From Acetobacteraceae bacterium (GTDB taxonomy: Bacteria; Pseudomonadota; Alphaproteobacteria; Acetobacterales; Acetobacteraceae), in NCBI GenBank assembly GCA_030044345.1, contig JASHVY010000638.1:1-5780 (forward strand): a stretch of 5,780 nucleotides of DNA, in the 5' to 3' direction. Below the pieces are notes generated by a model. That model worked only from the letters and a program-made list of their open reading frames with translations, was not told the origin of the DNA and searched no databases. Positions 1 through 5,283 of this stretch are shown piece by piece. Made by a program: the position numbers and the translations under genes. Within the stretch, counting starts at the first letter, position 1. Each line of letters begins with the position of its first letter.

Positions 1-745
1 CGGGAGGGTCATAATGCAGCACGCCATGGCGGCGGATGCGCTCGGGGTAGAACAATGTGTCCTTACCGTGCATCCATCCGATGCGCTCGCCGAGTGCCTC
101 TACGACCGTCGTGGGATCGATGCCCTGCCACCAGAAATGGCTGGGATCGAGGTTGAGGCCGATGTTGCGGCCGACATGTGGCGCCAGTGCCTGAAAACCG
201 GCGGCATTGAAGATCGTGACACCGGGATGCATCTCCAGGCAGACCATCAGCCCCGGCGCCTCGCGTGCGAGCCGGTCGCTGGCCGCACTCCAGAACGGTA
301 TCAGCTCGTGCTCGAGATGCCAGGCGAAGAGTCGTTCGTCGTCTGCCGACGTTGCCCAGCAGGGAAAGACGCCGAGCGAGCCGCCGCCGGGGCCGGCCGG
401 GCAGCCGCTCATCGTGACGAGGCGTGTGACGCCGAGCGCCAGCGCCAATTCGGCCGCCGCCCAGAAGCGGGCCTGCGCATCCTCGCGCTTGGTCGGATCG
501 GGATGCAGGAGATTGCCCGCGGCATTCAAGGCAGAGAGCCGAAGTCCGTGTTCCCGTAGCTCATCGGCGAGGCGCTCACGCTCCAGGTGGTCGCCGATGG
601 TGGTGAGGTCGAGATGCGGACGTGGCCACGGACCCCAGGCACCCACCCCCAGCTCCACGTCCTTGACGCCATGCTCAGCACACCAGGCGAACATCTCACG
701 TCGGGAGAGCTTGGCGAGCGAGTCGGAATAAACACCGATTCTCAT
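1..745 (-). CDS. Sugar phosphate isomerase/epimerase, xylose isomerase-like TIM barrel (partial, 3' end off the left edge)
   Basis: This reading frame stays open from an ATG at 745 to the window edge, giving about 248 residues and no stop. The protein begins MRIGVYSDSL, a typical first strand of the AP endonuclease 2/xylose isomerase-like barrel. Metal-binding positions expected for the family are visible: Glu in CLEMHPG (about residue 170), Asp in NLDPSHFWWQ (about 199) and His in GWMHGKDT (about 225). Their spacing resembles that of ketose 3-epimerases; the fourth ligand, a Glu, would lie beyond the edge. Such enzymes are cytoplasmic and isomerise or epimerise sugars, keto-sugars or inositol derivatives (IolE, IolI and tagatose/psicose epimerase relatives). 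The start overlaps the stop of the upstream oxidoreductase by ATGA, and an AAAGG stands 7 nt before it, so the two are probably made together. The family is clear; substrate and reaction are not. Confidence 0.88.
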   Translation of the reverse strand, partial: MRIGVYSDSLAKLSRREMFAWCAEHGVKDVELGVGAWGPWPRPHLDLTTIGDHLERERLADELREHGLRLSALNAAGNLLHPDPTKREDAQARFWAAAELALALGVTRLVTMSGCPAGPGGGSLGVFPCWATSADDERLFAWHLEHELIPFWSAASDRLAREAPGLMVCLEMHPGVTIFNAAGFQALAPHVGRNIGLNLDPSHFWWQGIDPTTVVEALGERIGWMHGKDTLFYPERIRRHGVLHYDPP

Positions 746-1839
746 GCGACGGCCTTTCTGAATGCAGAGGTCAGGATTTCGATGTCCCGGCGTGCTTGTT
801 CCAGGGTGGTCTCCACCGGTGCCTGGCCGATTGCGGCCCGGTGGAAGGCTCTGAGTTGGTCGCGGAAGGCCTCCTCATAGCTGACCCGGTACTCGGCGGT
901 TTGCAGCTCCTGGTTCGTGCCCGGCCGGCGCAGCGTGAGGCGCGTCGGCTGATGACGCAGATAGGGTGAGGGAAAGGTGAGCTCGATGATGCGATCGACG
1001 GCGTAGATCGTCACTCTCTCGGTATAGTCAGGCACGCCGGGCAGGTTGAGATGGGTCATGCTGACCAGGCCTTGACCTGGCAGGGAAAAACCGAGCTGGA
1101 CGCCGCGTCCATCGTCGAAGATCGCGCCACGATCAGCCTCGGCGGGCATCTCGACGCCGAGACGAGCCAGCATGCCGTGGACGATGGCGACATCATGCAC
1201 CAGCGCCGAGAGGAATCCATTGGCGAGCGCGCGAGCGCCGGAATCGTCCAGAGGGTGTCCGGCCGCCTCGGCGAGCTGCATGCAGGTCAGGCTTCGGGCC
1301 TTCTGCCTCAGATGTTCGGGCATGTCGTCGGGTGCGGTCATGGGCAGATGGGCAACGAAGGGCGCCTGATCCGGGTCGTTGACCTCGACCGAAATCAGTT
1401 TCACATCCTCGATGCGGGCGGGGAGAAGCTCTAGCGCGCGCCGATACGCGGGATCGTAGCGCTTCATGTAGGCCACTTGCAGGACGCGGCCCGTGTGGTC
1501 GCGTGCCGCGGCGATCTCGTCGCAGCCGGCGAGCGTGAGGGCGAGCGGCTTCTCGCACATGACATGGAGGCCGGCATTGAGGGCGGCCGCGGTGAGGGCC
1601 GGATGGAAGGGGTCCGGTGCGGCAATCACCAGCGCCTCAAGCGCGCAGCCGAGCAGGCCCGCGAAATCGGCGTGGAGTTCACCAATGCCATACCGCGCCC
1701 CGACGGCCTCGCGCACCGCGGGGGAGGCGTCGGCCAGAGCGATGAACTCGAAGCGCTCGCGCTCCTCCCATAGGTAGAAGGCATGTTCGGCCTGCCCCAC
1801 CAAACCCGCGCCAAGCAGACCCACCCGCAATCGCCGCAT
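742..1839 (-). CDS. Gfo/Idh/MocA family NAD(P)-dependent oxidoreductase
   Basis: This is a complete 365-residue protein, a normal length for the family. The N-terminal Rossmann domain opens with VGLLGAGLVG (nucleotide-binding glycines at 10, 12 and 15). The family motif CEKPLAL follows, with the catalytic lysine at 97, then MKRYDP at 125-130. The C-terminal domain is the alpha/beta substrate domain. Its active-site helix reads LVHDVAIVHGML, and His215 sits where the catalytic His of inositol dehydrogenases is found. The Asp normally four residues before that His is Ser211 here, so the exact chemistry may differ. Family members oxidise or reduce sugars, inositols or their keto forms in the cytoplasm. 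The ATG is preceded by AAGGGGG with a 4-nt spacer. The gene shares ATGA with the isomerase and follows a 330-bp region with operator-like sites, so it probably heads a two-gene unit. Substrate and NAD versus NADP preference are unknown. Confidence 0.93.
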   Translation of the reverse strand: MRRLRVGLLGAGLVGQAEHAFYLWEERERFEFIALADASPAVREAVGARYGIGELHADFAGLLGCALEALVIAAPDPFHPALTAAALNAGLHVMCEKPLALTLAGCDEIAAARDHTGRVLQVAYMKRYDPAYRRALELLPARIEDVKLISVEVNDPDQAPFVAHLPMTAPDDMPEHLRQKARSLTCMQLAEAAGHPLDDSGARALANGFLSALVHDVAIVHGMLARLGVEMPAEADRGAIFDDGRGVQLGFSLPGQGLVSMTHLNLPGVPDYTERVTIYAVDRIIELTFPSPYLRHQPTRLTLRRPGTNQELQTAEYRVSYEEAFRDQLRAFHRAAIGQAPVETTLEQARRDIEILTSAFRKAVA

Positions 1840-1843
1840 GACG

Positions 1844-1850
1844 CCCCCTT
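1844..1850 (-). promoter_or_regulatory. Ribosome binding site of the Gfo/Idh/MocA oxidoreductase
   Basis: AAGGGGG on the minus strand lies 4 nt before the ATG at 1839. It supports that start and lies next to the second operator-like site. Confidence 0.7.
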
Positions 1851-1854
1851 GAGT

Positions 1855-1866
1855 TGGAACGCTCCA
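1855..1866. promoter_or_regulatory. Second LacI-family operator-like site (one mismatch)
   Basis: TGGAACGCTCCA matches the 12-bp core of the perfect palindrome at 2091-2106 (TGGAACGTTCCA) at 11 of 12 positions and keeps the central CG. It lies only 4 bp upstream of the oxidoreductase ribosome binding site, within the presumed transcribed leader. Bound repressor could act there as a roadblock or pair with the upstream site, whose centre is 238 bp away. A chance 11/12 match in this 330-bp gap is unlikely (of order 1 in 1000 with even base use). Binding is inferred. Confidence 0.5.
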
Positions 1867-1883
1867 GGAACGGACGTTGGAGC
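1861..1883 (-). other. Inverted repeat / possible leader hairpin
   Basis: GCTCCA and TGGAGC form a perfect 6-bp stem around an 11-nt loop, with a G-T pair possible beyond it. In the minus-strand transcript the hairpin ends about 10 nt before the ribosome binding site. It overlaps the second operator-like site, so the symmetry may serve protein binding rather than RNA folding. No U-run follows it, so it is not an intrinsic terminator. Confidence 0.3.
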
Positions 1884-2067
1884 ATGTCGAAGCGCCGCCG
1901 TCAATCGTTGCGAATTGCGCCGACCAAGGCGGCGTGCTGCTTTTATTCTGCTGTCGTTCCGCTCAGTCCGCTTTCACGGGAACGATGGATGGACATTCGC
2001 TTTCGTGTTGCCGTTTGAAAAGGCTTGATCCACCTTTGGGAAAGGGAAAGCCGGCCCGATTTCTCCC

Positions 2068-2097
2068 ATATTAAAGCAATCCATCCCCAATATGGAA
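2068..2097 (-). promoter_or_regulatory. Possible promoter for the oxidoreductase-isomerase unit
   Basis: On the minus strand TAATAT (2073-2068) resembles a sigma-70 type -10 box. TTCCAT (2097-2092), 18 bp upstream and inside the palindrome, is a weak -35 match. If this is correct, repressor on the palindrome would cover the -35 region, and the transcript would have a leader of roughly 220 nt before the ATG at 1839. The -35 agreement is poor, and other AT-rich spots in the gap (for example near 1940-1947) cannot be excluded. Confidence 0.3.
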
Positions 2098-2106
2098 CGT
2101 TCCATA
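2091..2106. promoter_or_regulatory. Perfect 16-bp palindromic LacI-family operator
   Basis: TATGGAACGTTCCATA is its own reverse complement over all 16 bases. An even-length palindrome with a central CG and A/T-rich flanks is the usual form of LacI/GalR-family operators, where the hinge-helix leucines insert at the central CpG. It lies 63 bp past the stop of the adjacent lacI-type gene and upstream of the oxidoreductase gene, overlapping a candidate promoter. The lacI product encoded next door is the most likely ligand; that link is an inference. Confidence 0.75.
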
Positions 2107-2169
2107 CAAGATTGTGCGAAGCGGGCCTGAGTGCCAAGTCGATTTCGCCGAATGCGCTGTTATCCGTCG

Positions 2170-3273
2170 TCAGTCCGCAGGCGCGGCCGTCGATCCCCGC
2201 ACCACCAACGTAAAGTCGACGATCTGGCGCACCCGCGCGCCCGTCATCTCACCGCGGATACGTGCCGCGATCGTCTGAACGGCCAGCCGAGCCAGCGTCG
2301 CCTTTGGCTGCGCGATTGTCGTCAGGTTGATGCGTGCCAGCCTTGCCAGCATGAGGTCGTCGAAGCCGACGACGGAGAGCTGCTCGGGCACGGGAATGCC
2401 GAGCCGATCGGCGGCATCAAGTACCTCGACCGCCGTTAGGTCATTGGCGGCAAATATGGCCGTCAGCCGATCCATGCCGCGCAGCACCTCGGCGAACGTT
2501 GCCTCCTTCCCATCGCGCATCACTCGGCCCGGGGCCGATGCCCGGCGCAGCACCACCGGCCGCAGTTCGGCCCGGCGCATCGTCGCCACGAAGCTCGACT
2601 GGCGCTCGCGATCGGCCGGATCTTCGGCGATCGGATCAGCGAAATAGGCGATGCGGCGATGGCCGAGCGACAGCAGATGCTCCGTCGCAAGCCAGGCACC
2701 GTGCCGGTCATCGCCCGCAACCACGTCACCCCAGTCCGCGTGACAGGTGACAAACACCGCCGGCATATGGCCGTCCACGAGCTGCCGCGCCCGCTCCGAG
2801 CCTGCGAGGTAGGAAAGAAACACCACGCCGGCGACGCGGTGCTCGACCAGGCTCTCCAGACCGGTGATGTCGATCTCGTCCGCGACCTCGGTATTGCAGA
2901 ACATGACCCGGAAGCCTTCTGCCGCGGCGCAGCGCTCGATCAGCTTGGCCATTTCCGCGTAGAACGGATTGGCAAGATCGCCGACCACGATGCCAAGCAC
3001 GTTGGTGCGTTGCAGCACGAGCTGGCGCGCGACGACGTTCGGCCGGTAGCCGAGTCGACTCACGGCCTCGAGCACGCGAGCCCGCGTTTCCGGGGTGACA
3101 CCGACCGTGCCGCGCACCACGTTCGACACGGTCGATTTGGAAACTCCGACGGCCCGCGCCACGTCGAGGATTGTCGGCGGACGCGCGCCGACCGGCGACG
3201 GCACGGCCGAAGAAGGGTGGGGAGGTTGCGGTGGCACGCGATCGGGCCCCTCCTCGTGACGACGGCGGGACAT
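2170..3273 (-). CDS. LacI/GalR family transcriptional repressor
   Basis: The product has 367 residues from the ATG at 3273. A proline/arginine-rich tail of about 30 residues comes before the DNA-binding domain. The helix-turn-helix then reads TILDVARAVGVSKSTVSNVV (about residues 34-53), followed by the hinge helix YRPNVVARQL, whose leucine (about residue 85) should enter the operator minor groove. The rest is a periplasmic-binding-protein-like ligand domain with family landmarks LGIVVGDLANPFYAEM, HLLSLGHRRIAYF, AIFAANDLTA and LSVVGFDDL. Family members are dimers that leave DNA when they bind a sugar-like effector. A TTG at 3309 would add 12 residues but overlaps the dehydrogenase gene. The ATG lies 10 nt after that gene's stop, behind a G-rich GGGGCGGG, and is preferred. 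The gene is probably co-transcribed with the transporter and dehydrogenase, and its likely targets are the palindromes at 2091-2106 and 1855-1866. The effector is unknown. Confidence 0.94.
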   Translation of the reverse strand: MSRRRHEEGPDRVPPQPPHPSSAVPSPVGARPPTILDVARAVGVSKSTVSNVVRGTVGVTPETRARVLEAVSRLGYRPNVVARQLVLQRTNVLGIVVGDLANPFYAEMAKLIERCAAAEGFRVMFCNTEVADEIDITGLESLVEHRVAGVVFLSYLAGSERARQLVDGHMPAVFVTCHADWGDVVAGDDRHGAWLATEHLLSLGHRRIAYFADPIAEDPADRERQSSFVATMRRAELRPVVLRRASAPGRVMRDGKEATFAEVLRGMDRLTAIFAANDLTAVEVLDAADRLGIPVPEQLSVVGFDDLMLARLARINLTTIAQPKATLARLAVQTIAARIRGEMTGARVRQIVDFTLVVRGSTAAPAD

Positions 3274-3283
3274 CGGTCGGCGA

Positions 3284-4438
3284 TCACCCGCCCCGGAGGT
3301 CCGGGGCAATCACCACTTTCATTGCGGCATCGGTCTGCGCCAACTCCACTGCCTCCTGCGCCCGCTCGATCGGGAAACGATGGCTCACGATGCGATCGAA
3401 GGGAAGCCGGTCGAGATTCGCCGCCATCAACCGCATGGAGGGGAGATAAGCGGTCGCGATTTCGCCGCCGATGCCGATCACGCTGACGTTCTTCGTGCAG
3501 ATATCGGCATTCGGATTGATCGAAACCGGGCCGAGATCCACGAAGGCGCCGGACTCCACGACCACGCCACCCACGCGAACCATCTTCAGCGCCTCGACGA
3601 AAGTATCGGGATGGCCGCTGCAGTCGAGCACCAGGTCCGGGCCCAGGCCGCCGGTCCATTCCTTGGCCCGCGCCACCCGCTCCGCCATGGTCGTGGCGGC
3701 GGCGTCGAGCAGCAGCTCGGCGCCGAAGGCGCCGGCCATGTCCAGCCGAGCGGCGAACCGATCGGTCGCCAGCACTTTGCCGCTGCCGAGCAGCCGCGCC
3801 TTGATCACGTGGCACAGGCCGAGCGGACCGACCCCGAGCACGGCGACCGAGCCGCCATAGCGGGGTCCGCCGAAATGTCCGAGGAGGGCCAGCCCAGCTT
3901 CCACGCCATGGGTGACCGCCATGATCTCGGTGAGCACCGCGACGTGGTCTGGAAGTTCATCGGGCACGCGAAAGAGCGGCGTGCCAGGAAGGAGGTACAA
4001 ATATTCCGACCAGCCGCCGAACAGATGCGGCGCGGGGCCGCAATGCAGGCTGTTGCCGTAATCCTCCAAATGCGCGCACATGTAGTAGGGAAAGCCGTTG
4101 CGGCAGAAATGACAGTGGCCGCAAGGTACGTTGGCGCCCGGCACGATCCGGTCGCCCGGCCGCAGCTTCCGTCCTTCGCTGTCCAGTACATCGCCGCCAG
4201 TCGCAGCGACGACACCAACGTTTTCGTGCCCGCAGATCAGCGGATAGGTCAGCTCCCGCTCATTCGGAGTCCCGGCATATTGCTTGTTCTCGCCACGGAA
4301 AGTGTGCTTATCGGTGCCGCAGATGCCGGAGAAGCGTACGCGCATCAATAGGGCGCCGGGCGCGGGCTCGGGCATCGGGAAGCCGCGCGTGGTGATCAGG
4401 CCGGGCCGCTCCACGACCGCTGCGCGTACCTCGTTCAT
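3284..4438 (-). CDS. Zinc-dependent medium-chain alcohol/polyol dehydrogenase
   Basis: This is a 384-residue cytoplasmic MDR-superfamily enzyme. The GroES-like domain has the catalytic zinc region: Cys in GICGTDKH (about residue 40) and GHE in LICGHENVGV (about 71-72). A structural-zinc lobe follows with four cysteines (about 106, 109, 112 and 121); the last gap is 8 residues rather than the usual 7. The Rossmann domain carries VLGVGPLGL (about 201-209), and an Asp in LATDRF (about 226) at the end of the second strand suggests NAD rather than NADP. The family oxidises secondary alcohols, sorbitol-like polyols, sugars or threonine; which of these applies here is not visible. The start is the ATG at 4438, behind AGGAGG with a 7-nt spacer. 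A TTG one codon upstream is less likely. The start overlaps the ATPase stop as TGATG, so it is translationally coupled to the transporter genes, which suggests it acts on the imported compound. Confidence 0.93.
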   Translation of the reverse strand: MNEVRAAVVERPGLITTRGFPMPEPAPGALLMRVRFSGICGTDKHTFRGENKQYAGTPNERELTYPLICGHENVGVVAATGGDVLDSEGRKLRPGDRIVPGANVPCGHCHFCRNGFPYYMCAHLEDYGNSLHCGPAPHLFGGWSEYLYLLPGTPLFRVPDELPDHVAVLTEIMAVTHGVEAGLALLGHFGGPRYGGSVAVLGVGPLGLCHVIKARLLGSGKVLATDRFAARLDMAGAFGAELLLDAAATTMAERVARAKEWTGGLGPDLVLDCSGHPDTFVEALKMVRVGGVVVESGAFVDLGPVSINPNADICTKNVSVIGIGGEIATAYLPSMRLMAANLDRLPFDRIVSHRFPIERAQEAVELAQTDAAMKVVIAPDLRGG

Positions 4439-5283
4439 CAAGGCTCCTCCTCTGCTCCAGGTTGCGGCCGGGTACGGTGGCCTCGGTCCGACGGTTGTGC
4501 CGGGACGGGCGACGCGCGGTTGCCGGGCAGTCCATCGCGGCCATTCATGATGACCTGTTCGACCGTCGCCGCGTCGGCTTCATCACGGTTGAACACCGCC
4601 GCGACCTGCCCTTGATGCAGGGCCACGATACGATCGGCGATCGGCATGACCTGGTTGATATTGTGGCTGATCAGGATGGCGGCGATCCCCTGGGCGTTGG
4701 CATGCCGCACGAAATCGAGGACCGACCGGGTCTCCCGCACCGATAGGGCCGAGGTCGGCTCATCCAGAATGAGCAGCCTCGCACCGAAATACATCGCCCG
4801 CGCAATGGCGATCGCCTGCCGCTCCCCGCCGGAGAGCATGGCGACGATCTCGTCCGGCGATCGCAGCCGGCTGATGCCGACGGTCGCGAGATAGTCCTCG
4901 GTGCGCGCCCGCATCGTCCGCATGTCCAGCAGCCGCAGTCCTGCAACGCGCCGCTTCAGCTCCGCACCGAGAAAAAAGTTGCGCGCGATGGAGAGCGTGT
5001 CGATCAGAGCCAGGTCCTGATAGACGGTTGCAATGCCGAGATGTCGCGCTTCGCGGGGCGACCGCATGGCGATCTGGCGGCCTTCGAAGAGGATGGATCC
5101 GGAATCGGGTTGATGTACGCCGCACAGGATCTTGATCAATGTTGACTTGCCGGCGCCATTGTCGCCGACCAGGGCCAGGGTGCGGCCGGCCTCGATGGCG
5201 AGGCTCACCTCCCGCAGCGCCTGAAACGCGCCAAAAGCCTTGCTGACCTCTATCAGTTCGAGCAGAGGAACTGTGCCGCTCAT
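4438..5283 (-). CDS. Sugar ABC transporter ATP-binding protein (CUT2 type, single domain, FrcA/RbsA-like)
   Basis: The product has 281 residues and one complete nucleotide-binding domain. Walker A is GDNGAGKST (40-48), the Q-loop Gln is at 89 in VYQD, and the signature is LSGGE (150-154). Walker B is LLILDEP (170-176, catalytic Glu175), and the H-loop is His207 in LISHN. It powers sugar import at the inner face of the cytoplasmic membrane with the permease encoded just upstream. RbsA-type partners usually have two such domains (about 500 residues). This is the one-domain, FrcA-like form, which would act as a homodimer. Residues from about 250 to the end form a Pro/Arg-rich tail with no recognisable domain. 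The frame is open upstream of the ATG at 5283 into the permease gene, but that part is only its shadow. The start shares ATGA with the permease stop and lacks a clear Shine-Dalgarno, which fits translational coupling. The substrate is not evident. Confidence 0.94.
   Translation of the reverse strand: MSGTVPLLELIEVSKAFGAFQALREVSLAIEAGRTLALVGDNGAGKSTLIKILCGVHQPDSGSILFEGRQIAMRSPREARHLGIATVYQDLALIDTLSIARNFFLGAELKRRVAGLRLLDMRTMRARTEDYLATVGISRLRSPDEIVAMLSGGERQAIAIARAMYFGARLLILDEPTSALSVRETRSVLDFVRHANAQGIAAILISHNINQVMPIADRIVALHQGQVAAVFNRDEADAATVEQVIMNGRDGLPGNRASPVPAQPSDRGHRTRPQPGAEEEP
4446..4451 (-). promoter_or_regulatory. Strong ribosome binding site of the dehydrogenase
   Basis: AGGAGG on the minus strand, within GAGGAGGAG, lies 7 nt before the ATG at 4438. 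It fixes the start at that ATG rather than the TTG at 4441. It is embedded in the last codons of the ATPase gene (the Glu-Glu-Glu-Pro end). It is the best Shine-Dalgarno match in the window, so the dehydrogenase may be translated more strongly than the transporter parts. Confidence 0.8.

Larger units (their letters stand above)
1840..2169. other. Gene-free regulatory region between lacI and the oxidoreductase gene
   Basis: These 330 bp hold no convincing gene; the short frames in them have no recognisable protein features. The stretch is visibly richer in A+T than the flanking genes, as promoter regions are. It contains a perfect 16-bp palindrome (2091-2106), a near copy of its core (1855-1866), an AT-rich possible -10 element (2068-2073) and a small hairpin next to the ribosome binding site. 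AAAGG/CCTTT repeats around 2019-2045 can form weak 5-bp stems. No strong hairpin followed by a T-run was found after the lacI stop, so read-through from lacI is possible. Confidence 0.75.

Noticed and set aside
14..559. Plus-strand open frame (181 codons) at the left edge
   Set aside because: It is the antisense shadow of the xylose-isomerase-like gene, whose minus-strand frame has the metal-binding motifs and an ATGA link to its neighbour.
1867..1880. Third operator-like sequence GGAACGGACGTTGG
   Set aside because: Only the inner AACG/CGTT arms are symmetric and the centre has two extra bases, so it does not fit the 12-bp core.
2018..2045. AAAGG/CCTTT inverted repeats as a terminator for lacI
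   Set aside because: The stems are only 5 bp, compete with each other, are not G+C-rich and lack a proper T-run. They lie downstream of the putative promoter, where a lacI terminator would not be expected.
1943..2137. Short minus-strand open frame (64 codons) in the gap
   Set aside because: It begins upstream of and runs through the operator and candidate promoter, has no convincing ribosome binding site, and its product shows no recognisable features.
3274..3309. TTG start for lacI at 3309, adding 12 residues
   Set aside because: It would overlap the dehydrogenase gene and has a poorer ribosome binding site. The ATG at 3273 follows that gene's stop by 10 nt.
2659..3486. Plus-strand open frame (275 codons) opposite lacI and the dehydrogenase end
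   Set aside because: It spans two real genes in antisense, has an Arg-rich low-complexity product and shows no supporting ribosome binding site.
3380..4351. Long plus-strand open frame (323 codons) opposite the zinc dehydrogenase
   Set aside because: It is antisense to a gene with clear zinc-binding and Rossmann motifs. Its product is His/Arg/Ala-rich with no recognisable domain, as expected for the opposite strand of GC-rich coding DNA.
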